This document shows positions 16,052-25,418 of a stretch of 64,000 nt of DNA, in pieces. Position 1 is the stretch's first letter, and every line of letters starts with the position of its first letter. Where the stretch lies: assembly GCF_900100665.1 (NCBI RefSeq), contig NZ_FNCS01000001.1, forward strand, positions 253,001 to 317,000. The letters are read 5' to 3'. Under the pieces are notes generated by a model. That model made no database searches and was not told the origin of the DNA. It was given only the letters and a program-made list of their open reading frames with translations. This stretch comes from Pelagibacterium luteolum (lineage in GTDB: Bacteria > Pseudomonadota > Alphaproteobacteria > Rhizobiales > Devosiaceae). The translations under genes were made by a program, and so were the position numbers.

Positions 16052-18190
16052 ATGCACAACGGTGAATTTGATATTCGAACTGCGCTCGGCACGATCCGGC
16101 GACAGAGTTGGCTGATCCTTCTGGTTTTTGTCGTAACGGTCGGGTTGGCCGCGGTCGTCGCGCTTTCGCTCGAGCCTTCCTACCGCGCGACGGCAGTCGT
16201 CATGGTCGACACGGCTGAAAAAAACCTGCTGGATCCCACGACGCCCACGGTCTCGGCAGCGGCGGACAATTCGCGCATGGAAAGCGAGGTCGCGATCGTT
16301 CGTTCGGAGACGAACGTCGATGCGGTCCTTCAGGAAGCGGCGCTTCTCGATGACCCCGACTTCTTCCCCAGAGAAGGATTACGTCGGCAGATCATGATTC
16401 TGCTCGGTCTTGCCGAGCCAAGCCAATATACGATCGTCGAGCGTCAGCAGGATGCTGCCCGAATCTTGCGCAATTCCACTTCGGTCCAGCGGCAGGGGCT
16501 GACCTATCTGCTCAACATTTCGGTAAACGCACCCGCGCCGGAAAAGGCGGCGATGATCGCCAACACGTTTGCCGAGGTCTATATCCGCAACCAAGTCGAA
16601 TCCAAGATAAACCGCGTTATGGCTGGCCGTGACATCCTCTTCGAGCGCGTGGAAGACGCACGCGAAGGGCTGATCGATTCCGAGCAAGCCTTCAGCGATT
16701 TCGTTCTCACAAGCGCCACGACGGTGGCAGAGGCGACGGGACGGACCGATATCGAGCAGTTGCGGCTGGTCCTCGAAGCCTCGATATCCGAGCGCGATCG
16801 TTTGACCGAACAACTCGAACTGGTTCAGGCAAGCCTTGCAGCCAGCGACTGGACGGTGGTCGCCGATACGTTGCAATCTCAATCACTGATCGAGTTGCGA
16901 GACCGTCAGGCTGAACTTGAGGCCGAACTGGAGGCCAATGCCCAAGGTAGCTCTCCGCAGGCCGTCCAGTTGCGTGCCGAGCTCTTGGCGCTCACCGAAC
17001 AGCTCCGGACCCAGGCCAATTCCGAGCTCGAAATCCTCCGCCAGCAGATCGCCGACCAGCGCGCCCGCGAGTCGGACACCCAACTGCAGCTGCGATCATC
17101 GATCCTGACGACGAACCTGCCGCCCGAAGTGCTCGCCAATATGTACGAGTTGCAGCAGAACGCCGAGATTGCGCGCACGCAATACGAACAGATGCTGACC
17201 CGTCTGCGCGATATCGAAGCCCAGGCCTTTCTTCAGGTGGCTGACAGCCGCGTGATGTCAGCAGCGGTACCGCCCTCCAGTTCGTCATTTCCCAATGTGC
17301 CGTTTATTATCTTCGCAGCAGGGCTTGGCGGTCTTGTATTGGGCACGGGCCTCGCGTTTGGACGCGAGCATTTCATTGGCAGCATCGTCAGTGCGGACCA
17401 TCTGGCCGCCGTTACAGGCACGCCGGTTATCGCTACGGTGCCGCAACGAAATTCACCGGGCAAAGCCCCCGATGGCAGCAAGCGCCATTCGCTCTCGGCC
17501 ATCATCGTCCAGGATCCCTATTCAAGCTTTGCCGAAGCCATTCGTCGTATCCGCGTCTCGATAGACCAATCGACGCGCCAATTGCGGCGCGAGCCTCATA
17601 GCGCCGACGTGCTGCTCGTTTCCTCGGCCAATGCGCAGGAGGGCAAAACGACAATGGCGGTCAGCCTGGCGCGTGCTTATGCCATTTCGGGCAAGTCGAC
17701 ACTGCTGATCGATGCCGATCTGCGCTGGCCGAACGTGCACAAGGAACTGGGCGTTCCACCATCTCCGGCGCTGTCCCACTATCTGCTCTCGGGCAAGCGC
17801 AATGGCTTTGACCAGATCATGATCGCCGACAAGCTTTCGCCGGCCAAGATCATCGTCGGCAGCGATCCTGCCCAGCGGGAAGCGCGCGCGCCGATTTCGA
17901 GCGAAATGCTGTCCAATCTCATCGACAGCGCCATTACGCGATTTGACGTCGTTATCGTGGACACCCCGCCGGTTGGGGCGCTGGTCGACGCGCTTTATCT
18001 GGCACAATACGCCGATACCGTCCTTATGATCGTCAAACACGGCAGGACGCGGCAGCGCGAAATCCGCGCGGCGCTCCATGAGATCGAGCCAGCCACCAAA
18101 GAAACCGCCAGCATATTCTGCGCACTCAATGGACAACCTATCTCGCGCGCCAACAACAAGAGACGCTTCAAGAACTACTATCTCGACTGA
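16052..18190 (+). CDS. Polysaccharide co-polymerase with BY-kinase domain (Wzz/ExoP type)
   Basis: 712 residues. Membrane spans at about 19-41 and 415-435 enclose a large periplasmic coiled-coil Wzz region that sets chain length. The cytoplasmic BY-kinase-like domain has Walker A in ANAQEGKTTMAV (about 525-536), Walker A' LLIDADLRWP (about 551-560) and Walker B VVIVDTPPVG (about 633-642). The family's C-terminal tyrosine cluster is nearly absent, with only YY near the end (KNYYLD), so autophosphorylation control may be reduced. It controls Wzy-dependent EPS polymerisation. No paired low-molecular-weight phosphatase is present; the metallophosphoesterase at 20915 might substitute (inference). 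Confidence 0.95.
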   Translation: MHNGEFDIRTALGTIRRQSWLILLVFVVTVGLAAVVALSLEPSYRATAVVMVDTAEKNLLDPTTPTVSAAADNSRMESEVAIVRSETNVDAVLQEAALLDDPDFFPREGLRRQIMILLGLAEPSQYTIVERQQDAARILRNSTSVQRQGLTYLLNISVNAPAPEKAAMIANTFAEVYIRNQVESKINRVMAGRDILFERVEDAREGLIDSEQAFSDFVLTSATTVAEATGRTDIEQLRLVLEASISERDRLTEQLELVQASLAASDWTVVADTLQSQSLIELRDRQAELEAELEANAQGSSPQAVQLRAELLALTEQLRTQANSELEILRQQIADQRARESDTQLQLRSSILTTNLPPEVLANMYELQQNAEIARTQYEQMLTRLRDIEAQAFLQVADSRVMSAAVPPSSSSFPNVPFIIFAAGLGGLVLGTGLAFGREHFIGSIVSADHLAAVTGTPVIATVPQRNSPGKAPDGSKRHSLSAIIVQDPYSSFAEAIRRIRVSIDQSTRQLRREPHSADVLLVSSANAQEGKTTMAVSLARAYAISGKSTLLIDADLRWPNVHKELGVPPSPALSHYLLSGKRNGFDQIMIADKLSPAKIIVGSDPAQREARAPISSEMLSNLIDSAITRFDVVIVDTPPVGALVDALYLAQYADTVLMIVKHGRTRQREIRAALHEIEPATKETASIFCALNGQPISRANNKRRFKNYYLD

Positions 18191-18229
18191 GCGCCGTTAG
18201 GCTCCTTTTCGAGACGGAAACGAGGACGG

Positions 18230-19633
18230 ATGTCGAGCCTGCCATTGCCATTGCTGATCCTGGGAGTGCTGGGATGGCTCGGCCTTGCCATGCGGCTCGT
18301 GCCGCGGTTGCGTGGACCATTGTTGTTCCTGTTTATCGCCTTTTCGATCCGCTATCTCGCCAATTTCTTCCACCTTTACACCACCAAACCGGTTATGGCG
18401 GGCCAGAGCATCAACTCGTTTCTGACCCTGGGGATCGCAGCAATCGCGCTATATGTCTGCCGGCGTGACCTGGTGCGTTATCGCCTCACCCTGCCCGTCT
18501 ATGCTTTCGTTGGCACATTGATCATATCGGGCGTCTGGAACGGCGAGATTGAAGGGTTGATCAATGCCCTGATCCGCCAGTTCCTGTTTATCGGCATCAT
18601 CCTCTCCATCGTTGCCGCGTTGCGCGAGCAGGGCGACGAACACTCCGAAGTATCAAAGCCGCTGTTGGCCGTGTTCGCCATACCGCTGTTCTATCAGCTC
18701 ATCTCTGTCGTATTTCGCTACGCCAAGGCAGCCGAGGCCGACGGTTCGACAAGTTATATCGGTGGCTATATCCACGAGGGCGTCTTTTCCACGGTCCTTT
18801 TGGCTGCTTTTCTCGTCGTGACCCTGAGCAACATCGCCTGGAAGTGGCGTACATTTTTGATCATCGTGTTGTTTACGGCGCTGGTTTTGGCCAATTATCG
18901 CACGAGCGTCGTCGCTGCGGTGCCGCTGGCGCTGGCCCATTTCGCGCTTGCGGGGTCGGGCAAGCTCAATCTCGGCATGTTGGCAATCGTGCGCGGGATT
19001 GCACTGGTCACCATCGCCATCGTCGGCGCCTTGCTTTTCGCGCTGTTATCAGAACGGCTTGGCGATATTGGCGTGGTACTCTCGGCAGGTAGCGACTTGT
19101 TCAAGCCGCCGACCGAATTTTCAAACGAGGAACGTGGGCTGATGTCAGGCCGCGTGATGATCTGGTCGGATTATATCTTCACGACGATCCATTCAGACAT
19201 CGCAAACGTCGTCTTCGGGTTCGGTCCTGACGCCTGGCAACAGTCGTTCTCGCTCTATGCCCACAATGTCTACATCTCCTATATCTACGAGATCGGCATC
19301 CTTGGATCGGCATGCTTTATCTTGGTCGTCGTAAGCTTCATGACGCTGGCGCTCAAGGCTGAGCAATCCAAGAAGTGGGTCCTCTTCGGCGGCCATGTGA
19401 GCTATGTGATCTTGTGCCTGGGCACCATGCCGACCTTCACCATCGAAGGTATTTTGTTCTACGGCATTTTGTGCGGATACACGTCGCACTATTACCTAGT
19501 GGCGCGCGCCGCCGCTGCCCAACTCAAGCGCGACTCCAGAGCCACGATCCGGCCGGGCCGCCGCGCGCGCCCATTGCGTCCGGCAACCGCGCGCCAATTC
19601 AGGCATCCGGCGAAAGCCAGAACCCTTCGTTAA
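18230..19633 (+). CDS. Wzy-like polysaccharide polymerase (multi-span)
   Basis: 467-residue inner-membrane protein with about ten membrane spans (LLILGVLGWLGLAMRLV, FLFIGIILSIVAAL, FLIIVLFTALVLANYRTS and others) and a large periplasmic loop (about 285-345, containing NEERGLMSGRVMIWSDYI and GFGPDAWQQSF) that resembles the second loop of Wzy polymerases. The C-terminal 40 residues are Arg- and Pro-rich and probably cytoplasmic. It follows the co-polymerase by 39 bases, the usual wzz-wzy order. Its stop overlaps the convergent GT4 gene by 4 bases. Confidence 0.85.
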   Translation: MSSLPLPLLILGVLGWLGLAMRLVPRLRGPLLFLFIAFSIRYLANFFHLYTTKPVMAGQSINSFLTLGIAAIALYVCRRDLVRYRLTLPVYAFVGTLIISGVWNGEIEGLINALIRQFLFIGIILSIVAALREQGDEHSEVSKPLLAVFAIPLFYQLISVVFRYAKAAEADGSTSYIGGYIHEGVFSTVLLAAFLVVTLSNIAWKWRTFLIIVLFTALVLANYRTSVVAAVPLALAHFALAGSGKLNLGMLAIVRGIALVTIAIVGALLFALLSERLGDIGVVLSAGSDLFKPPTEFSNEERGLMSGRVMIWSDYIFTTIHSDIANVVFGFGPDAWQQSFSLYAHNVYISYIYEIGILGSACFILVVVSFMTLALKAEQSKKWVLFGGHVSYVILCLGTMPTFTIEGILFYGILCGYTSHYYLVARAAAAQLKRDSRATIRPGRRARPLRPATARQFRHPAKARTLR

Positions 19634-20715
19634 AGCGAGTCGTAAGCCACGCTGGTTTCACGCGCGGCGCGATCCCAGTTGAACCTGCCGACCAAATCCG
19701 GCGCGCGAAACGTCTCGGGGTCGGCCGCGATGCGTTCTGCCAGTTGGGCCGTGTCGCCCAGCGCAAAATAGTGGGCACCGGGCAAACCCAAATCCTTGTT
19801 GGGGACGATATCGGACAGGACTATGGGCGCTCCAAGTGCAGCAGCTTCCAACGCAGCAATCGGCAGGCCCTCATGGGATGAGGCCAGTACGAAGAGCCGT
19901 GCGCCAGAAACGATCGAAGCGACATCGGCATGACCAACCGTTCCGGTAAAGATGACGTTGGGGCCGGCAAGAGTGTGCAGATAGTGCTCATAGTCCTTTT
20001 CGCCCCCCCCCACGATCACCAACGGATCCGGCACCCCTGATATCGCATGTGCCTTGATCACATCGTCGAAGCGCTTTTCAGGCACCAGCCGACCGACCGA
20101 CGCGATGTATCGGCCCGGGGTCAGGCCAAGGCGCGAAAGAAGCTCACTGGAGACATGGGACTTCAACCCCACCAGATGGTCGGCGCCATTAGGCACATAG
20201 AAGATGCGATCAGCCTTTCCCGGATAGTCCTGGCGCAATCGTTCAGCCAGCGACGGGGAAACAGCCAAAACCACATGCGCATTCCCAAGACCAAATCGTT
20301 CGCCTAAACGCAGCGCCGTCTTGGCCAGCCGGTTCCACTTCGAACGATTAAAGTCATCCCCGTGATGCGTGAGGACCACCTTCATGCCCAGCATGCGCGC
20401 CAGGGGCGCGACAAGCGCCGGTCCAATGGCGTGGATATGGATGACATCGCTGCTTTCGGCAAAGCGCGCTAACCACACGCCCGCCAACGAATTGCTGATC
20501 GCCTCGAAATAGGGATGCATGATTGCAAAGGCGGGACGTACGGCAACGCCATCGAAATGATAGGGAGCCTCGCCGATATAGCCCTTCCGACCGATCACCG
20601 TAAAGCGATCGCTGGGTCGCATATGGGCCAGTCGCGGCAAAAGATGCTGGCAATGGGTCTCGATACCCCCGCTCACATCGGGCACCCCACGCAGGCCGAG
20701 GACGCAGACTTTCAT
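19630..20715 (-). CDS. Family 4 glycosyltransferase
   Basis: 361-residue GT-B enzyme. The start is the ATG at 20715, giving MKVCVLGLRGVPDVSGGIE, a typical opening with the Gly-rich loop. The frame is open upstream but that part lacks any domain. VILA-type residues VHIHAIGP and LTHHGDDFNRSKW lie in the acceptor domain, and the donor domain holds ASVGRLVPEKRF, then ASSHEGLPIAALEAAALG with the retaining E-x7-E pair. It starts back-to-back with the metallophosphoesterase gene. Role: one sugar of the EPS repeat unit. Confidence 0.93.
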   Translation of the reverse strand: MKVCVLGLRGVPDVSGGIETHCQHLLPRLAHMRPSDRFTVIGRKGYIGEAPYHFDGVAVRPAFAIMHPYFEAISNSLAGVWLARFAESSDVIHIHAIGPALVAPLARMLGMKVVLTHHGDDFNRSKWNRLAKTALRLGERFGLGNAHVVLAVSPSLAERLRQDYPGKADRIFYVPNGADHLVGLKSHVSSELLSRLGLTPGRYIASVGRLVPEKRFDDVIKAHAISGVPDPLVIVGGGEKDYEHYLHTLAGPNVIFTGTVGHADVASIVSGARLFVLASSHEGLPIAALEAAALGAPIVLSDIVPNKDLGLPGAHYFALGDTAQLAERIAADPETFRAPDLVGRFNWDRAARETSVAYDSL

Positions 20716-20914
20716 GCTTGGCTTTCCCGGCCGGATTTCCGACCACTCGTACTGGCCGAGCGTAGCTGGAATTCTTCCCTGTCGGCAATGCTCCCATGAC
20801 AACGCCTTGCAAATATTTCGATATCGCAGTCAAATGATATCTCTAAGCGATGAAAGCCTTTGCCCGACGCATGATGACTTGCCTTTTTTCTCAGTTTCCC
20901 GCCATGACGTCGTG

Positions 20915-21730
20915 ATGGTCAAAAGCGATACCCTGATCTCAATTGGCAAGTCGGCATTGGGGCGATGGGCCGTCGGACGCGCTCCGACGGACAGCTCCAG
21001 TCCCCGCCTTAGCCATGACCAGTTTCCCTCCGCGGTCTATGCCATCGGCGACGTGCATGGCCGGCTCGACCTGCTCTCCCGGCTTGAGGCACAGATTGCT
21101 GCTCACGCAACGCAATGGCAGGGCCATGTCTGGATCATTTTATTGGGCGATTTGATCGACCGTGGGCCAGATAGCGCCCAGGTCATCGAGCATCTGATTG
21201 CGCCCGCCGACCACGGTCACAAGCGGATTGTCCTTAGCGGCAACCACGACGACGCCATGATAAACGCGATGTCCGACCGGACGGCATTCCTGCGCTGGTG
21301 CGATTATGGCGGTCTTGAAACACTCCAGTCCTATGGGTTCCCGCCACGTTCTCCTACAGTGCTCGCCAGTGACTGGCCCAAGTTCAGTCGCACGCTCGCA
21401 GCTACCATTCCCGCGCACCACATCGCATTTATCAAGTCGCTCCCGCTATCGCTGACACTGCCCGGCTTCGTCTTCGTGCATGCAGGTCTTGTGCCGGGCC
21501 TAGCGGTCGAAAAGCAAGCGGCTCATGATATGAGAAATTTTCGTGGCCCATTTCCTCAGCGGCCCCATGACGGGGGTTACGTCGTTGTCCACGGTCATAC
21601 GATTTTTGATCGCGTGACCGTCACGCCGGGTCATATTGCCGTCGACACTGGAGCATATCAGACCGGACGACTGTCTGCCGTGTGTCTTACCGCCGACGGG
21701 CTCAATGACGTCCTGGAAGCCAAACTCTGA
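20915..21730 (+). CDS. Metallophosphoesterase (PP1/ApaH-like)
   Basis: About 271 residues from the ATG at 20915 (an in-frame ATG at 20834 is also possible; no strong ribosome binding site decides). Motifs of the calcineurin-like family are complete: AIGDVHGR (D-x-H), LGDLIDRGPDS (GD-x-x-DRG), LSGNHDDA (GNHD), VHAGLVPG and HGHTIF. Bacterial members include Ser/Thr/Tyr-protein phosphatases and Ap4A hydrolases. Lying between GT4 and the epimerase, it may dephosphorylate the BY-kinase or an EPS enzyme; that is inference from position. Confidence 0.88.
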   Translation: MVKSDTLISIGKSALGRWAVGRAPTDSSSPRLSHDQFPSAVYAIGDVHGRLDLLSRLEAQIAAHATQWQGHVWIILLGDLIDRGPDSAQVIEHLIAPADHGHKRIVLSGNHDDAMINAMSDRTAFLRWCDYGGLETLQSYGFPPRSPTVLASDWPKFSRTLAATIPAHHIAFIKSLPLSLTLPGFVFVHAGLVPGLAVEKQAAHDMRNFRGPFPQRPHDGGYVVVHGHTIFDRVTVTPGHIAVDTGAYQTGRLSAVCLTADGLNDVLEAKL

Positions 21731-21751
21731 GCGTTGCAGCTTGCTGCGCGG

Positions 21752-22774
21752 TCAAACGCGATAATGGTCGCGATACCAATCGACGAACCGAGACACACCG
21801 ACAGTAACCGATGTCGAAGGCGCGTACCCGATCCATTGCGCGAGGCGAGAAGTGTCGGAGAATGTATCTGGCGCGTCACCAGGCTGTAGCGGCAGCATTG
21901 TGAGTTTCGCCTCGCGGCCCAATGCGGTCTCGATCGCGCGTATATAATCCATCAGCTTGACCGGATTGGAATTTCCGATGTTGAAAATCCGGAACGGGGC
22001 GCTCGATATGGCGGAATCCGGCGCCGCGGGGTCGAAATTTGTGTCCGGGCTGGCCGGCTTGTCGAGTGTACGGACGACGCCCTCAACGATGTCGTCGACA
22101 TAGGTGAAATCCCGCGTGTGGTTACCGTGGTTGAATACCTCAATGGGCTCACCTGCAAGAATGTTACGGGTGAATTTGAAGAGCGCCATGTCGGGTCGTC
22201 CCCACGGCCCATAGACGGTAAAGAACCGCAGACCCGTAGTTGGCAGGCTATAAAGGTGGCTGTAGCTATGGGCCATCAGTTCATTGGCACGCTTGGTTGC
22301 CGCATAGAACTGAAGCGGATGATCTGCACCTCGACCTTCCGAGAAGGGCATATCCGTCTGCCCGCCATAAACGCTGGACGTCGACGCATAGACGAGATGC
22401 TCGCAGCCATGACGACGACACGCTTCGAGCAGATTTGAAAATCCGATGAGATTGGAGACGACGTAAGCTTGTGGGTTTTCGATGCTGTAGCGCACCCCGG
22501 CCTGTGCTGCCAGATGCACGACGCGGTCGAACCGGTGGTCCTCAAATGCACCATTTAGGGCCGAAGGGTCGGCAATGTCGGCCTCGACGAAGCGATAATG
22601 CCCGCCCTGCCGCGTGCCTAATTCTTCGAGTCGGGACAACCGGGCCCGCTTGAGATTGACGTCGTAATAGTCGTTGACGACGTCGAACCCCACAACGCTG
22701 TCGCCCCGCTCGATAAGCCGCGCGGCGACGTGATAGCCGATAAATCCGGCACTTCCGGTGACGAGAACCTTCAA
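21752..22774 (-). CDS. UDP-glucuronate 4-epimerase (SDR family)
   Basis: 340-residue extended short-chain dehydrogenase. The N-terminus [13 protein letters not shown] is the NAD-binding motif, the catalytic triad appears in [10 protein letters not shown] (Ser) and YAATKRANE (Tyr-x3-Lys), and [18 protein letters not shown] plus [15 protein letters not shown] are signatures of UDP-GlcA C4-epimerases (LpsL/Cap1J type) rather than GalE. It would make UDP-galacturonate from the product of Ugd. Convergent with the phosphoesterase gene and downstream of the sugar-transferase gene on the same strand. Confidence 0.9.
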   Translation of the reverse strand: MKVLVTGSAGFIGYHVAARLIERGDSVVGFDVVNDYYDVNLKRARLSRLEELGTRQGGHYRFVEADIADPSALNGAFEDHRFDRVVHLAAQAGVRYSIENPQAYVVSNLIGFSNLLEACRRHGCEHLVYASTSSVYGGQTDMPFSEGRGADHPLQFYAATKRANELMAHSYSHLYSLPTTGLRFFTVYGPWGRPDMALFKFTRNILAGEPIEVFNHGNHTRDFTYVDDIVEGVVRTLDKPASPDTNFDPAAPDSAISSAPFRIFNIGNSNPVKLMDYIRAIETALGREAKLTMLPLQPGDAPDTFSDTSRLAQWIGYAPSTSVTVGVSRFVDWYRDHYRV

Positions 22775-22805
22775 GAGACGGCCTTCCAGATACGCAATAA
22801 GCTTA

Positions 22806-22851
22806 AACGTCTAGAGCTGCCCAACGTCTAGATGAACGCCGAACAGCTCTA
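22806..22851. repeat. Direct and inverted repeats upstream of the epimerase gene
   Basis: A 10-bp direct repeat, AACGTCTAGA, occurs at 22806-22815 and 22823-22832, with starts 17 bases apart. Overlapping it is an 8-bp inverted repeat, TAGAGCTG (22812-22819) and CAGCTCTA (22844-22851). The element sits 32-77 bases upstream of the epimerase start (22774), between it and the sugar-transferase gene, so it could be an operator or an intercistronic hairpin. Confidence 0.4.
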
Positions 22852-22882
22852 AAAAGCGCTTGAAGACGGCATTGTCAAAGGT

Positions 22883-23645
22883 TCAGTTGCCACTCCCGGT
22901 AAGGAATTCGCGCTTGACCGTCAGGAACAGAATCCTGATGTCGAGCGTAACCGAGAGGTTCTGGATATAGGCCAAGTCGTGGTCGACTCGTGCCCGCGCC
23001 AGATCGGCATCCTCAGTAGAGCCACGCAGCCCGTTTATCTGGGCCCATCCCGTGATTCCAGGACGTACACGCAGCCGGTCGTCGTAATAGGGCACGACAT
23101 CCTTGTAAGGCTGACCGCCCGCCAATTGTCCGGCGACGTGCGGACGCGGTCCGACCATCGACAATGTGCCCCAAGAGCACATTGATGAACTGCGGAAGCT
23201 CATCAATGCTGGTCCGCCGCAAGAATCGGCCAAGCGGAGAGATACGCGGATCGTTGAGCTGGGTCTGCTGGACCCCCTCAAGCGAACATTGCGCCACCCG
23301 CATGGTCCGGAACTTGAAAATGCCGAATTTTTCGCCATTCAAGCCCACACGCGGTTGTCGAAAAAGCACCGGCCCCGGGTCGGTGATTTTGATTGCAGCC
23401 GCCACAAAAACCAGCAGCGGAAACAAAAATATCAGGAGAGATATTGCCGCGGCGATATCCAAGGCACGCTTGAGCGCCAACTGCAGCGAGGCAGGCTGTT
23501 CAGCCCGTCCCAATACAGGCGTTTTACCACGCCAAAAAACCGGCAATCCACTAGCGGAAGACACTTTCACCCCCTTGTGCACCGGAACGACATTGTCATT
23601 GGACGCAAAGGGAGCGGATTCCATACGTAGGTCATTAAGCGGCAT
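22883..23645 (-). pseudogene. Initiating sugar-phosphate transferase (ExoY/WcaJ type), frameshifted
   Basis: Would transfer a sugar-1-phosphate to undecaprenyl phosphate, the first step of EPS assembly. The N-terminal frame (23645 down to about 23170) has a membrane span (AAISLLIFLFPLLVFVAAA), DPGPVLFRQPRVG, FKFRTM and RRTSIDELPQFINVLLG. The family continues with xxSMVGPRPH, but here that sequence (LSMVGPRPHVAG, PGITGWAQINGLRG) is in another frame. The switch falls at a run of four C on the plus strand (23169-23172; GGGG on the coding strand). The span of 763 bases is 254 codons plus one, so removing one base restores a full-length 253-residue protein. It is either a real inactivating or phase-variable indel or a sequencing error. 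Confidence 0.85.
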
Positions 23646-23696
23646 AGCCCGAGCCCTCTAAATTCTACCCCCGACTCCCGCCGCCGCTGAAGGAGG

Positions 23697-23711
23697 TTAA
23701 CTTTACGTTAA
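23697..23711. promoter_or_regulatory. CtrA-like box TTAA-N7-TTAA upstream of the sugar-transferase gene
   Basis: TTAACTTTACGTTAA, a perfect TTAA-N7-TTAA match, which also forms two GTTAAC palindromes spaced 11 bases apart. It lies 52 bases upstream of the start of the initiating sugar-transferase gene (23645), in the 178-bp AT-rich gap after the flippase gene. Confidence 0.6.
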
Positions 23712-23823
23712 CACTATACACCCTGCCATTTGCTTGAACAGCATAAATTTTCAAGTTTAGATGATTTTTTTGATCCGGAGTTGAAACATATATTAGTTGA
23801 CCAGTAGTCCTTACGCCCGATCG

Positions 23824-25275
23824 CTAATTTCCAACCGATAATCGCGACGCTCGCAAGGCGGTCCACACAAAAATAGCATAAATTAACGCGGCACCGGTTA
23901 GAATAGGTACTACATAGACCAATTCACTCAATACATCATAATCGACAATTTCTTTTGTAATGACGAATATCAAAACAAATACAAGTGCCTGCAAAGACAT
24001 ACTCAATGCGATTCGAAAAGGATTTATGACGATTAGGTGAAACATGTGCAGACGATACAAAACGATCGATCCTGCCTTTGTTAGCGCAAAGCCAGCGACG
24101 GCCCCAACACTGCCCCACATCGCTCCGGCAACCGACATTGCAAGCAGGCTAGCTGCCAGCGAACCCAGTTGGAATGCCAAACCAAGTTTCTGAAAACCTA
24201 GCACAGCCACGATCGGCGTCATTGCCCCGAAAATGACGGTGGCGCAGACCCAAGGCACCATCCAGCGCAGGTAGTGACCTGCCTCTACCCACTCTGGCCC
24301 AAAGGCGACCTCAACAATCAAAGGTGCAAACACCGCAGCGAATGCAGCGGGGCCGATGGTAAGCGCCGCCATGATCGTGACCGGCACCCTGGCGGCGCGC
24401 CCAACCGCCTCGCGCGACTTGCGATGGTCTGCAAGGTTTTTGTAAATCGACTGGCTAATCGCAGTGCCCAAAACCGACGCCGGCATCATACCCACACGCT
24501 GCGCCAGCAAATAGAACCCGGATGAAGCGGCCCCAAACTGGGAAAATAGGATAAGAGCCGGGAGATACTGGCTGGCCGAAAAAGCGACTGACGCCGGAAG
24601 CGAAAAAGCGGGAAACCGCCAGTAATGAAGTGCCAGGAATTTGGCACGCTCCCAGTCTAGCCCCACGAAAGCGGCGCGGTCGCGCCGGCTGAAGATCCTT
24701 ATGAACGACCCGATCCCTGCCGACTGGCCCAGCAAATTGCCCAGCACAAGTCCGAAGGTGGCAAAGGGCGTGAAGGCCGAGCCGATCTGGATGAATGATT
24801 GCGATATGGCCTGGAAAAGCTTGGTGCGTGCGATCACCGGAAAGGCGCGTTGGCGCACAGCCCAGTTGCTCAGTGCCGTGTAGGTGCCGATCGCCAAGAC
24901 CCCGACCGGAACCAGAAAACTGAACGCCGGCAGTCGTTCGTAGCCCAGCCAGCTTGCTATCGCGTCGGGGAAGGCGAGAAGCACAACCCCGGAAAGCGCC
25001 GCAATCACCACAACGCAGGCGAGCGACAGCGCCAGCGCATGAGCGGCAAGCCCATCGCGCTTAGGCAAGGGAATGACCATTTCATAGCGTAGCGTAGCGG
25101 CGGCGCCGACAATGGCCACCACCGACATATAGACGGACAGCAACCCGAACTGGTCGGGCGAATACAGTCTCGTCAGCACCGGCGCCGTCAGCAGCGCGAT
25201 GACTTGGGCCATAACGGTCCCCGACGCCAAAATTCCGGCAGAACGAAACAGTGTGCTGGTCATCGATTTGGACAC
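23824..25275 (-). CDS. Polysaccharide flippase (Wzx/PST family)
   Basis: 483-residue integral membrane protein with about 12-14 spans, opening with the family's usual first helix (LFRSAGILASGTVMAQVIALLTAPVLTRLYSPDQFGLLSVY). It carries lipid-linked EPS repeat units across the inner membrane. Start at 25275; an in-frame ATG at 25263 is equally good. It is upstream of the sugar-transferase gene on the same strand but separated by 178 bases that hold a CtrA-like box. GC content at its 3' end drops, with many A/T-ending codons, unlike neighbouring genes. Confidence 0.9.
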   Translation of the reverse strand: MSKSMTSTLFRSAGILASGTVMAQVIALLTAPVLTRLYSPDQFGLLSVYMSVVAIVGAAATLRYEMVIPLPKRDGLAAHALALSLACVVVIAALSGVVLLAFPDAIASWLGYERLPAFSFLVPVGVLAIGTYTALSNWAVRQRAFPVIARTKLFQAISQSFIQIGSAFTPFATFGLVLGNLLGQSAGIGSFIRIFSRRDRAAFVGLDWERAKFLALHYWRFPAFSLPASVAFSASQYLPALILFSQFGAASSGFYLLAQRVGMMPASVLGTAISQSIYKNLADHRKSREAVGRAARVPVTIMAALTIGPAAFAAVFAPLIVEVAFGPEWVEAGHYLRWMVPWVCATVIFGAMTPIVAVLGFQKLGLAFQLGSLAASLLAMSVAGAMWGSVGAVAGFALTKAGSIVLYRLHMFHLIVINPFRIALSMSLQALVFVLIFVITKEIVDYDVLSELVYVVPILTGAALIYAIFVWTALRASRLSVGN

Positions 25276-25418
25276 GGACGACTCGCAAAATAGGCGGCGG
25301 TCACCTGCAACGGCGAGTGGCGCGGCACGCGTGTTCGATGATAATGGAGGTAGCCAAACCGGCGAAAAATGGGGCGAGCCGGACCACTCAATGACACACT
25401 AGCCCATGAGCGATTGCC

